NCBI RefSeq assembly: GCF_017357425.1
Contig: NZ_CP014571.1
Span: 1,798,001 to 1,862,000 of the forward strand
From: Arthrobacter sp. D5-1
Lineage (GTDB): Bacteria > Actinomycetota > Actinomycetes > Actinomycetales > Micrococcaceae
Direction: 5' to 3'
DNA: 64,000 nt
The notes beneath the pieces are model-generated. The model had not been told where the DNA came from, searched no databases, and worked only from the letters and a program-made list of their open reading frames with translations. Both the position numbers and the translations under genes were made by a program. Below are positions 28,450 to 37,043 of the stretch, in pieces (position 1 is the stretch's first letter; each line of letters begins with the position of its first letter).

Positions 28450-29656
28450 GCTGTGGACCATCCTGGCTTGGGTCTTGTTCTGGGCCGTCCTCATCGGCGC
28501 CGCAACCTTGTTCAGCCTGCGACTGCTGCGTCGGGCGTCGGTCCTGGCACAGATCTGCCTGGTGGTCGTCGCTACGGTTGCGGTCCTGGTGGCCGGCATG
28601 GTCAGTGCGTTCAATGCCATGTTCATCTCTGCCAGGGACCTGGAAGTCATGTGGTACATCCTCGCCGTGGCATCAGCAGTAGCTGTTGCCTTGTCACTCA
28701 TGCTGGGCGGGGGCGTGTCACGTAACGCTGCCCGGTTGGTGGTTGCCGCGCGGCGCCTTGGCCGGGGGGAGACCTTGGACCACGCCGGGGAGGGGCGGGG
28801 CAGTGCTCCCGCCATGACGTCCGAACTTGCCGAACTGGCCAAGGAACTTGAGGCCAGCAGCCGCAGCCTCGCCGAGTCACGGGAACGTGAAGCCGCCATT
28901 GAGACGGCCCGGCGGGAATTGGTGTCGTGGATATCGCATGATCTCCGGACCCCCTTGGCCAGCATGCGCGCCATGACCGAGGCACTTGAAGACGGTATGG
29001 CGTCCGATGTGCCGGGCTATTACCGGAAGATCATCGGACAGACGGAGCAGATGACCGCCATGGTCAATGATCTCCTGGAGTTGTCCAAGATCCAGGCCGG
29101 CACTCTCCGTCTCCGTGCTGAACCACTGGACCTTTACGATCTTGTCAGCGATGCGTTGTCCGATCTCGCACCTTTGGCCGCTCAACGCGGCATCACGCTC
29201 GACGGCGGCGGCGACCGTGAGTGCATGGCCGTCGCCGATGGCCCCAGCCTCGCCCGGGCTGTGCGGAACATCCTCCTCAACGCCATTATCTACAGCCGGC
29301 CGGACACTGAGGTCCACGTCAGCGTCGGACGCGACGGGCTGGGGCACCACGGCGGAAATGCAGTGGTCGCAGTGCAGGACCAGTGTGGTGGCATCCGCAA
29401 CGAGGACCTACCGCATCTGTTCGAGACGGGCTGGCAGAAAGACCCCGCCCGGGGCACCACTGATGGACTGCAGGGCAGATACAGTGGCGCGGGCATCGGA
29501 CTGAGCATGGTGGCCGGCATCGTCAAGGCCCACGGCGGATCAGTCACTGTGGAAAACGTCGACGGCGGCTGTCGCTTTGCGTTGTCCCTTCCGGCGGGAT
29601 CCGTCCCGGCCACGTCCGGGATTTCAGCCGACGAACGCGCGGGAGGCGCATCATGA
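28436..29656 (+). CDS. Sensor histidine kinase
   Basis: 406 residues. Three N-terminal hydrophobic segments (LAWVLFWAVLIGAATLFSL; LAQICLVVVATVAVLVAGMV; MWYILAVASAVAVALSLML) leave only a short extracytoplasmic loop, so the sensing is likely within the membrane or cytoplasm. An H-box VSWISHDLRTPLASM carries the phospho-histidine. The ATPase domain shows N-box AVRNILLNAIIYS and G-boxes (GAGIGLSMVAGIVKAHGGSVTV). ATG 28436 has GGGGAG upstream. Its stop overlaps the next gene (ATGA), tying kinase and oxidoreductase translation. Confidence 0.93.
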   Translation: MEGSELWTILAWVLFWAVLIGAATLFSLRLLRRASVLAQICLVVVATVAVLVAGMVSAFNAMFISARDLEVMWYILAVASAVAVALSLMLGGGVSRNAARLVVAARRLGRGETLDHAGEGRGSAPAMTSELAELAKELEASSRSLAESREREAAIETARRELVSWISHDLRTPLASMRAMTEALEDGMASDVPGYYRKIIGQTEQMTAMVNDLLELSKIQAGTLRLRAEPLDLYDLVSDALSDLAPLAAQRGITLDGGGDRECMAVADGPSLARAVRNILLNAIIYSRPDTEVHVSVGRDGLGHHGGNAVVAVQDQCGGIRNEDLPHLFETGWQKDPARGTTDGLQGRYSGAGIGLSMVAGIVKAHGGSVTVENVDGGCRFALSLPAGSVPATSGISADERAGGAS

Positions 29657-31260
29657 GTACGCACAAAAGTGTGGACAGGCCGGAAACCCGCGCCTCCACC
29701 CGGTCACGCGGCCGGCTCAGCCTACGTCGGTGGCCTGCCGCGGCAGGTGTAGCGTCGGGCGGTGCTGGGATTGCTGCCGGCGAACTGACCGCAGGCCTGC
29801 TGAGCCCGTTGGTTTCCCCTGTCACGGCCCTGGGCGGAGCTGTGATTGATGCAGTGCCCCCCGGAGTGAAGGACCTGGCCGTGCAGTTGTTCGGCACAGC
29901 GGACAAGATCGTGTTGATTGCATCCATCGGTCTCGTCGCGGGATTGTTGGCCGCGCTGGCCGGCGTTCTGGAGCATCGCCGCGCCGGCTGGGGACTGGCG
30001 CTGGCCGGGGTGGCCGGAGCAGCTGGACTGACCGCCGTCGTCACGCGTGCCCAAGCAAGCCCGCAGGCGGCCTTGGCCCCGATCGTCGCTGCGGTCGTCA
30101 CGATGCTGCTGTTGCGCACCCTCATCCGGCGGCTCGTCACGTGGGCACCCGAGGCAGCAAATCAGGAACTTCAAGGGCATGATCCCGCACCCCTGGCACG
30201 GCGGAGTTTCCTCAACGCCCTCGCTGGCACCTCCCTCGCCGCCGTCGTGGCCGGAACCGTCACTGCGGTCCTCACCCGGGCCACGGCCGTGGCGTCAGGT
30301 TTCCGCAGTTCCATGACGCTCCCGGAACCCGTGATCCCACCGCAGGCAATACCCGCCGGCGCCTCGCTTCCCGTGGACGGCATCAGCCCCCTGGTGACCC
30401 CCAACTCCGATTTCTACAGAATCGATACGGCACTGACGGTACCGGCCATCGACCCGCCGGCGTGGAGGCTGAAGGTCACCGGATTGGTGGACCGGGAGAT
30501 CGAGATCGACTTTGCCACGCTCCTCGCCAAACCCATGATCGAACGGCATGTCACCATCGCCTGCGTATCCAACAACGTCGGCGGCGACCTCATAGGCAAT
30601 GCGCTCTGGCTGGGCTGGCCCATCCGCGAACTCCTTGCCATGGCCGGTCCCAAAGCCGGCGCAGACATGGTGCTGTCCACCAGCAACGACGGGTGGACGG
30701 CCAGCACACCTTTGGAGGCCCTCACCGACGACCGCGACGCACTGTTGGCCGTCGGCATGAACGGCGAACCGCTCCCGCTGGAACACGGCTTCCCGGTGCG
30801 GATGATCGTGCCAGGGCTGTACGGATTTGTCTCCGCCACCAAATGGCTCACCGAACTGAAAGTCACCCGCTTCGCCGACGACACCGCGTACTGGACCCCC
30901 AGGGGCTGGAGCGACCACGGACCCATCAAGACGCAGTCACGCATCGACGTTCCCCGCAGCGGCAGGACGGTCCAGCCGGGCACAGTGCAGTTCGGAGGTG
31001 TGGCCTGGGCCCAGCACCGGGGCATCAGCCGCGTTGAGCTCCGCGTCAACCGCGGACCCTGGAAGCAGGCCACTCTTGCGAGCGGGATTTCCACGGACAC
31101 CTGGTATCAATGGCAACTGGGCCTCGATCTCACCCCCGGGGATTACGAAGTGCAGGTCCGGGCCACCGATACCACCGGCCAGCCGCAGACCGAGGAAAAG
31201 GCACCCGTGGCTCCGGATGGCGCCACGGGCTATCACACCATCAGCGTCAAGGTGGGCTAA
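29653..31260 (+). CDS. Membrane-anchored molybdopterin-dependent (sulfite oxidase-fold) oxidoreductase
   Basis: 535 residues. The N-terminal ~150 carry four hydrophobic segments, followed by an Arg-Arg-Ser-Phe-Leu signal-like stretch (ARRSFLNALAGTSLAAVVAG, about 180) that resembles a twin-arginine motif. The rest is a sulfite-oxidase Moco domain: VTPNSDFYRID, the Moco-ligand Cys in VTIACVSNNVGGD, RMIVPGLYGFVSATKWLTEL, and a C-terminal dimerisation domain. Natural substrate unknown; sulfite or a sulfoxide is possible. Absence of a haem domain means the electron acceptor is unclear. It directly follows a dedicated two-component pair. Confidence 0.9.
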   Translation: MSTHKSVDRPETRASTRSRGRLSLRRWPAAAGVASGGAGIAAGELTAGLLSPLVSPVTALGGAVIDAVPPGVKDLAVQLFGTADKIVLIASIGLVAGLLAALAGVLEHRRAGWGLALAGVAGAAGLTAVVTRAQASPQAALAPIVAAVVTMLLLRTLIRRLVTWAPEAANQELQGHDPAPLARRSFLNALAGTSLAAVVAGTVTAVLTRATAVASGFRSSMTLPEPVIPPQAIPAGASLPVDGISPLVTPNSDFYRIDTALTVPAIDPPAWRLKVTGLVDREIEIDFATLLAKPMIERHVTIACVSNNVGGDLIGNALWLGWPIRELLAMAGPKAGADMVLSTSNDGWTASTPLEALTDDRDALLAVGMNGEPLPLEHGFPVRMIVPGLYGFVSATKWLTELKVTRFADDTAYWTPRGWSDHGPIKTQSRIDVPRSGRTVQPGTVQFGGVAWAQHRGISRVELRVNRGPWKQATLASGISTDTWYQWQLGLDLTPGDYEVQVRATDTTGQPQTEEKAPVAPDGATGYHTISVKVG

Positions 31261-31324
31261 GGCCCTAGTCTGGGTACGTCCGGAGAAATTCCGGAAGCCA
31301 GTGTGTCACAACAGGAGGTTGTCC

Positions 31325-32545
31325 GTGCCCAGATCAGTTGCAACCCATCGCCAGGCAGTGGTGGAACTGCTGGCCGGCACTGCCACCACCAAGGGAAACC
31401 ACCGCGTGCCGTTGCTCGACGCACTGGGAAAGCCGCTCGCCGTCGATGTCCATGCGCCGCTCTCGCTGCCGCCATTCGCCAACTCCCAGATGGACGGCTT
31501 TGCCGTCCGGTCACATGACATTCCCGACGACGGCGGGCAGCTCCGGGTGGCAGCTCCCGTCCCGGCAGGTGCGACACCAACAGCGCTGAAGGCCGGCTAC
31601 GCCGCCCCCATCATGACCGGAGCCATGATTCCAGAGGGCGCCGACGCCGTCGTACCCATCGAGAAAGCGAGCCCCAGTACCTTTCCAGACCCCACCACCA
31701 TGGATGCCGTCGTCAACCTTCCCGCGGTGGCTCCCGGTGCTTATGTGCGGAACAGCGGCAGCGACATCCACAGGGGAGCCCTGGCCCTGGCAGCAGGCAC
31801 CCTGCTGGGACCGGCCCAGCTTGGCCTGCTGGCAGCCATGGGCCTGTCAACAGTTGAGGTCCCTGAACCTCTGCGTGTCCTCCTGGTCACCACGGGAGAC
31901 GAGGTAGTGGAACCAGGGGAAGAACTCAAGCCCGGCAAGATCTTCGACTCCAACGGAACGCTGCTTGAAGCGTCCATGCGCCAGGCAAACCTGGACGTTG
32001 TTCGTACGGGCATCTCGGACGACGACCCTGCACACCTCCTGGCCGTCCTTCACCATCACACCCGGGAATCGGACCGTCCCGTGGATGTCATTGTCACCAC
32101 CGGGGGAGTAAGCAAGGGCGCCTACGAGGTGGTGCGCCAGGCGATGGCCGGCCAGCCCGTTGATTTCCTCCCCGTTGCAATGCAGCCGGGCGGGCCGCAG
32201 GGCCTGGGAACCTTCAACGGCATTCCCTTCCTCGGATTTCCCGGCAACCCTGTCAGCTGCCTCGTCTCCTTTGAGATGTTCCTCCGGCCCGCCCTGTCGG
32301 AGGTTATGGGAACTCCGGCTCCACGACCCGTACGGACTGTACGCCTTGCCGAACCCCTGACCTCTCCCGAGGGCAAACACCAGGTCCGGCGTGGCTCGGT
32401 GGCCGGGGACGGCATGCTCCGTATGGAAGGCGGCGCCGGCTCACACCTGGTGCACGCCCTTGCCCGTGCCAACGCGTTGGTCCAGATCCCAGGCAACGTC
32501 ACGGAACTCACCGCAGGAGCCGAAGTGGAAGTATGGATGCTGTGA
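31325..32545 (+). CDS. moeA: Molybdopterin molybdenumtransferase
   Basis: MoeA inserts molybdate into adenylylated molybdopterin. 406 residues with the N-terminal [32 protein letters not shown] (Moco-pathway DGxA/DG motif), the central [23 protein letters not shown] domain and the [17 protein letters not shown] plus PGNPVS motifs. GTG 31325 is seven bases from a strong AGGAGG. The upstream frame (to about 30998) is a shadow of the preceding gene. It begins the moeA-moaC-mog-moaE run. Confidence 0.95.
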   Translation: MPRSVATHRQAVVELLAGTATTKGNHRVPLLDALGKPLAVDVHAPLSLPPFANSQMDGFAVRSHDIPDDGGQLRVAAPVPAGATPTALKAGYAAPIMTGAMIPEGADAVVPIEKASPSTFPDPTTMDAVVNLPAVAPGAYVRNSGSDIHRGALALAAGTLLGPAQLGLLAAMGLSTVEVPEPLRVLLVTTGDEVVEPGEELKPGKIFDSNGTLLEASMRQANLDVVRTGISDDDPAHLLAVLHHHTRESDRPVDVIVTTGGVSKGAYEVVRQAMAGQPVDFLPVAMQPGGPQGLGTFNGIPFLGFPGNPVSCLVSFEMFLRPALSEVMGTPAPRPVRTVRLAEPLTSPEGKHQVRRGSVAGDGMLRMEGGAGSHLVHALARANALVQIPGNVTELTAGAEVEVWML

Positions 32546-33069
32546 ATGAAACTCCCGGGACAACAGAACACGGCGGCGGCCTGACGCACCTACGGCACGA
32601 CGGCACTGCGCAGATGGTGGATGTCTCCGCGAAGGCAGTGACCACCCGCGAAGCCACCGCCACGGCAACCGTCCGGACAACCCCGGACGTGATGGCCCTT
32701 TTGGGTGCCGGTGAGCTGCCCAAAGGCGACGCGCTCGCCGTGGCACGGGTAGCAGGCATCATGGCGGCAAAGAAGACGCCGGAGCTGATCCCGTTGTGCC
32801 ATCCGCTGCCTATTTCCAAGGTCACCGTGGATTTCCATTTGGGCGCCCGCTCGGTGGACATCCTGGCAACCGTCAAGACCAAGGGCGTGACCGGCGTTGA
32901 AATGGAAGCCCTGACGGCGGCATCGGTAGCGGCACTGAGTATCTACGACATGATCAAGGCCGTGGACAAGCATGCCGTGCTGACCGACATCCGCGTGCTG
33001 GCCAAGACTGGCGGCAAGAGTGGCGACTGGGACGTCTCAGGGGAACCGGTCCAGGAGGCCGGCGAATGA
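32533..33069 (+). CDS. moaC: Cyclic pyranopterin monophosphate synthase
   Basis: MoaC acts right after MoaA to form cPMP. 178 residues: [21 protein letters not shown], the signature [16 protein letters not shown], and [27 protein letters not shown] with the catalytic Lys. The gene overlaps moeA by 13 bases. The C-terminal KTGGKSGDW is the normal family tail. Pairing with moaA elsewhere in this island supplies steps 1 and 2 of Moco synthesis. Confidence 0.97.
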   Translation: MDAVNETPGTTEHGGGLTHLRHDGTAQMVDVSAKAVTTREATATATVRTTPDVMALLGAGELPKGDALAVARVAGIMAAKKTPELIPLCHPLPISKVTVDFHLGARSVDILATVKTKGVTGVEMEALTAASVAALSIYDMIKAVDKHAVLTDIRVLAKTGGKSGDWDVSGEPVQEAGE

Positions 33070-33563
33070 GTGCTTGCGAGCCGAACAGCCTTCGGAAGGC
33101 CGGCGTCGTGATTGCCTCCACCCGGGCTGCTGCCGGAATCTACGCTGATGAGACGGGGCCCATCATCCTCGATTGGCTCAATGAGCACGGTTTTGAGACG
33201 TTCCCCACCATGGTGGTGCCGGACGGGGAGCCAGTGGGAGCTGCCCTCAGGGCGCTCCTGACCCAGGACCCCGCGGTCATCATCACCAGCGGCGGAACGG
33301 GCCTGAGCCCGGATGACAAGACGCCGGAGATGACCTTGCCGCTCTTGGACCGCGAAATTCCCGGCATCATGGAAGCAATCCGGCGCGCAGGCGCCGCGAA
33401 GACGCCCATGGCCATGCTGAGCCGCGGCCACGCTGGAGCTGCGGGAACGACGTTCATCATCAATCTGCCGGGATCCCCAAAGGGCGTTATGGATGGATTG
33501 GCTGTCCTGGACCCAGTGATCGGGCACTTGTGCGAACAAATGGAAGGTAGCCATGGGCACTGA
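33066..33563 (+). CDS. mog: MogA/MoaB-type molybdopterin adenylyltransferase
   Basis: 165 residues with the MoCF-binding fold: [25 protein letters not shown], the nucleotide/pterin-binding [28 protein letters not shown], and the Ser-Arg-Gly-His-Ala loop followed by [12 protein letters not shown]. It adenylylates molybdopterin before MoeA acts. ATG overlaps the moaC stop (ATGA). Confidence 0.93.
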   Translation: MSACEPNSLRKAGVVIASTRAAAGIYADETGPIILDWLNEHGFETFPTMVVPDGEPVGAALRALLTQDPAVIITSGGTGLSPDDKTPEMTLPLLDREIPGIMEAIRRAGAAKTPMAMLSRGHAGAAGTTFIINLPGSPKGVMDGLAVLDPVIGHLCEQMEGSHGH

Positions 33564-34008
33564 AACAGATTTCGAAGTAGTCAGCGCTGTCCTCAGCGCG
33601 GAACCCATCTCGGTGGACCAAGCCATCGCGGCGGTCGAATCGGACAGCGCCGGGGCTGTGGTCAGCTTCAGCGGCGTGGTCCGGAACCACGATTCCGGCA
33701 AGGCTGTGGACCGGCTCAGTTACAGCGCCCATCCCACGGCGCACCAGGTCATGTCCGACGTCGTGGCCCAATTGGTGGCTGAGCATTCAGGCGAAGCCGA
33801 CCAACCCGTCCGCATCTGGGCCGCGCACCGCATCGGGATGCTGGAGATCGGTGACCCGGCCCTTGTCTGTGCCGTCGCGGCGGCCCACCGGGGACAGGCG
33901 TTTGCCGTCTGTTCCGAGCTGGTGGACAGGGTCAAAGCGCAGGTTCCCATTTGGAAGGAACAGTTCTTCACCGACGGCACCGTCGAGTGGGTTGGCGCGG
34001 GGGAGTAA
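33553..34008 (+). CDS. moaE: Molybdopterin synthase catalytic subunit
   Basis: 151 residues. MoaE joins MoaD to convert cPMP to molybdopterin. The motifs are GAVVSFSGVVRNHDSGKAVDRLSY, WAAHRIGMLEIGDPALVCAVAAAHRGQAF and the catalytic-Lys region VPIWKEQFFTDGTVEWVG. The N-terminal ~18 residues are extra. It overlaps mog by 11 bases and ends the cluster. The minus-strand moaA/moaD and plus-strand moeA/moaC/mog/moaE together give most of the pathway except sulfur activation and MobA. Confidence 0.95.
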   Translation: MGTETDFEVVSAVLSAEPISVDQAIAAVESDSAGAVVSFSGVVRNHDSGKAVDRLSYSAHPTAHQVMSDVVAQLVAEHSGEADQPVRIWAAHRIGMLEIGDPALVCAVAAAHRGQAFAVCSELVDRVKAQVPIWKEQFFTDGTVEWVGAGE

Positions 34009-34046
34009 GCCTGAGTCACGGTTCCTGCCGGGCCCCGGCCCGGCGG

Positions 34047-34059
34047 TAGGGTTAACGGC
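34047..34059 (+). promoter_or_regulatory. -10 box TAGGGT for leaderless dapB mRNA
   Basis: TAGGGT followed by TAACGGC (7 nt) and ATG 34060. Confidence 0.55.
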
Positions 34060-34818
34060 ATGACCGAACAACTTGCTGTTGCAGTGCTGGGCGCCCACGG
34101 GCGCATGGGAATTGAAGCCGTGAAAGCTGTGGAAGCAGCCGATGACATGAAGCTTGTAGCCGCCCTGGGTCGCGGCGATTCCCTGGAAACCCTGCTCGAC
34201 GCCGGCGCACAGTACGTTGTTGACCTCACGGTCCCGGACACCACAGAGACCAACGTCCGGTTTGCCGTAGAGCATGGCATCCATGCTGTTGTCGGTACCA
34301 CTGGTTGGAATGCCGACAGGCTGGAGTCCCTCCGTGCATTGCTGGAGCAGAAGCCGGACACCGGCGTGCTGATCGCCCCGAACTTTGCCCTGGGGTCCGT
34401 GCTGGCCTCCGCTTTCGCGGCCAAAGCCTCACAGTATTTTGAGTCCGTCGAGATCATCGAGCTGCACCACCCGAACAAGGTGGACGCACCATCCGGCACG
34501 GCGGTGCGTACGGCGCAGCTGATCGCTGATGCACGGCAGGCAGCCGGAGTTCCGGCAAGCCCGGACGCCACTGAAACGTCGTTGGACGGAGCCAGGGGCT
34601 GTGACGTGGAGGGTGTCCGCGTCCACAGTGTGCGGCTCCGCGGTTTGGTCGCCCACCAGGAGGTCCTTTTCGGCGGTCCGGGTGAGCAGTTGACGTTGCG
34701 CCATGACTCCTTCGACCGGGCTTCCTTTATGCCTGGTGTCCTGCTGGGATTGCGTAAAGTCTCAACGCACCCCGGCCTCACGGTTGGCCTGGACGGCTAC
34801 CTGGACCTGGGACTCTAG
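34060..34818 (+). CDS. dapB: 4-hydroxy-tetrahydrodipicolinate reductase
   Basis: NAD(P)H-dependent reductase in the lysine/diaminopimelate pathway. 252 residues: AVLGAHGRMGIEAVKAV (Rossmann GxxGxxG), VDLTVPDTTETNV, VVGTTGWNADRL, the catalytic IELHHPNKVDAPSGTA (His-His and Lys motifs) and HDSFDRASFMPGVLLGLRKV. The gene stands alone behind a leaderless-type promoter; dapA is about 3.2 kb downstream and dapF about 16 kb. Confidence 0.96.
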   Translation: MTEQLAVAVLGAHGRMGIEAVKAVEAADDMKLVAALGRGDSLETLLDAGAQYVVDLTVPDTTETNVRFAVEHGIHAVVGTTGWNADRLESLRALLEQKPDTGVLIAPNFALGSVLASAFAAKASQYFESVEIIELHHPNKVDAPSGTAVRTAQLIADARQAAGVPASPDATETSLDGARGCDVEGVRVHSVRLRGLVAHQEVLFGGPGEQLTLRHDSFDRASFMPGVLLGLRKVSTHPGLTVGLDGYLDLGL

Positions 34819-34822
34819 GTCC

Positions 34823-35311
34823 ATGGGCAATTTCTGGACTTCCTTGAAGAAGAACCGCACCAAGATCTGGGTCGGCGCCATCACCCTGCTGTTGGTGCTC
34901 TACCTGGTGGTGTCCGTCCAACGCTCGTTCCTCCTCCTCGGTGACCCGAACCTGGTAGCGAAGGGCATTGGAGCGGCCTATCTGGTCCTGCCCATCGTCG
35001 GAGCGTGGGCGCTCATCCGCGAGCTCCTGTTTGGCGCCCGCACCGAGCAGATGGCCAAGGTCCTGGAAGCCGAAGGCGGTTTGCCCGAGGACACCCTGCC
35101 CCGAACGCCCGGCGGGCGGATTGTCCGGGCGGCCGCGGATGCGGAGTTCGAGAAGTACCGGGCCGAGGCCGAGGCGGCGCCGGAGGATTGGCGTTCCTGG
35201 TTCCGGTTGAGTTGCGCCTATGACGCCTCGGGGGACCGCAAGCGCGCCAGGGCATCAATGCGCGACGCCGTGAAGCTGTTCCGCTCTCAGCCCACCGCTG
35301 CGGGACGGTAG
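34823..35311 (+). CDS. Membrane protein with two N-terminal helices and a TPR-like tail
   Basis: 162 residues. Two hydrophobic helices (IWVGAITLLLVLYLVVSV; AAYLVLPIVGAWALIRELLF) are followed by a cytosolic helical tail. The pattern DWRSWFRLSCAYDASGDRKRARASMRDAVKLFR fits a tetratricopeptide-like repeat. It starts four bases after the dapB stop without a clear ribosome site, so co-transcription with dapB is likely. Its family occurs next to dapB in other Micrococcaceae, but function is unknown. Confidence 0.75.
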   Translation: MGNFWTSLKKNRTKIWVGAITLLLVLYLVVSVQRSFLLLGDPNLVAKGIGAAYLVLPIVGAWALIRELLFGARTEQMAKVLEAEGGLPEDTLPRTPGGRIVRAAADAEFEKYRAEAEAAPEDWRSWFRLSCAYDASGDRKRARASMRDAVKLFRSQPTAAGR

Positions 35312-36522
35312 CTGCCCAGCTTCGACGCCGTATGGGCAACCCACTCCAGCGGTCCGCGGCGCCGGAGCAAGGCGAAACACACGCCGATTGCCACTGCACA
35401 CAGTGCCTGGGTCCAGTACATGCCCCCTTCTGTCCACCCTGCGGGCAGTGGCTGGTTGGTGAACCCCGAAACCACCCATACATGGGCCGAATAGAGGCTG
35501 AGCGTCATGGCTCCGGGCCCGCTGAGCACTATCAGGATATTGACCTTGATACGGTCGGCCACGGTACCCAGCAGCAGGAAGAAACCCACCACTGCGGCAG
35601 CCGTTCCGCTGGTGTGCAGCAGGTCCAGCGTGGTCCCTGCATGGGGGGATGCTGTGGCCAACCACCACCACGAACCGGTCTGCTCCAGCCCGGTCAGATT
35701 AACCTGGAGCATGCTTTCCAGCGGGTACCCGCGGGTGCCGGGAAGTGCCTCCAGCGCGGCCCGGCCGCCCCATGCTTCCAGGGCAAGGAACCCTCCCAGC
35801 TTTGCCGCAGCAGCCACAGTGGTTCCGCCGATTAGGAGCAGGAACTGCACCTTCGCGGTCGTGAGCGCCAACCTGCCGAGCACCAGTCCGATCAGCAGAT
35901 ATGAGATCCACTGGAACACCGGGTAGTAACCAGTGAAGAAGAGGTCTGCGAGGAGGCGTGCCGGCGTCCCCAGGTCCTCGCCGTTGGGGTTGTGACCCAG
36001 TTGCAGGGGAGGTGCGGCGTCCAACAGCAAGGGCCGGACCAGGTAAGCCAGCAGCGGAGACAACAGCACCCAGCCCGCCGCCCAGAAACACAGTGCCTTG
36101 ACCCGAAGGCCAAGGAATGGCAGGACGCAAAGGAAAAGCACGGCGTAATGCACCAGGATGACGGCGACATTGACGTCCAGCCCTCCCAAAGTGAGGCCGA
36201 CCACCGCAATGACCAAGGCTCGCATGGCGACCCCGCCTCTCGCGGCCCGGAGATCGTTGCCTTTGCGAGGTTCCTGCCGACCCGTACTCAGCGCCAATCC
36301 AATGCCGGCAAGGACAGCGAAGAGTGCAGCAGACCGCCCCGAAAATACCAATCCCACGAAGGTCGGCTCCCACGCCGGGGAGGGCCCGAACGTCGGTAGG
36401 AGGTGCGTGGACATCATGCCAAGCAACGCTGCACCCCTGGCAGCGTCGATCCCAGTGAGCCGGGAGGAGACCTGGCCGCCGTCGCGCGCTTTCCGCGGGG
36501 GCGCAGTCTCTTGCGAAGTCAT
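35287..36522 (-). CDS. DUF418/DUF1624-like polytopic membrane protein
   Basis: 411 residues and about ten membrane helices. The start RLTGIDAARGAALLGMMSTHL (D-x-x-R-G) is the hallmark of the acyltransferase-like DUF1624/DUF418 group (heparan-alpha-glucosaminide acetyltransferase-type). TMSLYSAHVWVVSGF near the C-terminus matches the family's transmembrane motif. Members acylate cell-surface molecules in some species, but the role here is unknown. It overlaps the preceding gene's 3' end by 25 bases in convergent orientation. Confidence 0.75.
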   Translation of the reverse strand: MTSQETAPPRKARDGGQVSSRLTGIDAARGAALLGMMSTHLLPTFGPSPAWEPTFVGLVFSGRSAALFAVLAGIGLALSTGRQEPRKGNDLRAARGGVAMRALVIAVVGLTLGGLDVNVAVILVHYAVLFLCVLPFLGLRVKALCFWAAGWVLLSPLLAYLVRPLLLDAAPPLQLGHNPNGEDLGTPARLLADLFFTGYYPVFQWISYLLIGLVLGRLALTTAKVQFLLLIGGTTVAAAAKLGGFLALEAWGGRAALEALPGTRGYPLESMLQVNLTGLEQTGSWWWLATASPHAGTTLDLLHTSGTAAAVVGFFLLLGTVADRIKVNILIVLSGPGAMTLSLYSAHVWVVSGFTNQPLPAGWTEGGMYWTQALCAVAIGVCFALLRRRGPLEWVAHTASKLGSYRPAAVG

Positions 36523-36576
36523 GCTGCGATCGTCTCACAGCCAACTGTGAGCCGGGCCGACGGCAGAGCCCAGGTC

Positions 36577-36611
36577 TTGTCTTCGAATATATGTTCGAAT
36601 AACATGGCAGG
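36577..36611 (+). promoter_or_regulatory. SOS-box-controlled promoter before a DUF222-like remnant
   Basis: TTGTCT (-35) and TAACAT (-10) are separated by exactly 17 bases, and a 16-bp LexA-type palindrome (TCGAATATATGTTCGA) occupies 36583-36598 of that spacer. TAACAT is six bases from ATG 36612. One base differs from TCGAAC-N4-GTTCGA. Confidence 0.75.
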
Positions 36612-36947
36612 ATGAACGATGTCCCCACGCCACCCGAAGGTCTCGCCGGACCCATGAAAGCAATGAGCCCCGGCGTCGTCGACTTCCTCTTCAGGCAACT
36701 CGTGGCGGGCGAACCCCCTGAAGACACCCAGTGGCGCCGCGAAGGAACAGTGCTGGCCGAGCAGCCGCCCGGAGCTGAACTTGCCCGGCGGCTATCCGAG
36801 GCGGACCTGGATTCCCTGACGCCGTTGGAACTGTTCGAGTACGTTCGCGCTTCCCAGCGCCTGGTCACCTGGGCTGAACACCTCAAGGAGCGGGCCGTGG
36901 CGCACTATTGCGCGGATCAACCTGCGCGGACGCCTGGGCCGTCCTAG
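36612..36947 (+). pseudogene. Truncated DUF222 (13E12-like) protein remnant
   Basis: 111 residues. The segment SLTPLELFEYVRASQRLVTWAEHLKERAVAHYC resembles the first helical part of DUF222, the N-terminal domain of 13E12-repeat/HNH-endonuclease proteins (usually 400-600 aa). The frame stops soon after, and no DUF222 or HNH (H-N-H) similarity continues in the other frames up to 37043, so I read it as a broken or minimal copy. It could alternatively be a short lineage-specific gene. Its intact SOS-type promoter suggests damage induction. 13E12-family genes are known LexA targets in mycobacteria. Confidence 0.5.
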
Positions 36948-37031
36948 CCAGTCGGGGTCTGACTGGAGTGAGAGGGCCCCATGGCTCCACGCCCCGGCCT
37001 GTCCTGCAACATCCCGAGGTTGCCTCCGGAA

Positions 37032-37043
37032 TAGGATGGGCTG
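37032..37043 (+). promoter_or_regulatory. -10 box TAGGAT for leaderless nitrilase-family mRNA
   Basis: TAGGAT, six bases (GGGCTG), then GTG 37044. Confidence 0.55.

Noticed and set aside
36908..37043. Continuation of the DUF222 remnant in another frame
   Set aside because: No DUF222 or HNH similarity appears in any frame before the nitrilase gene.
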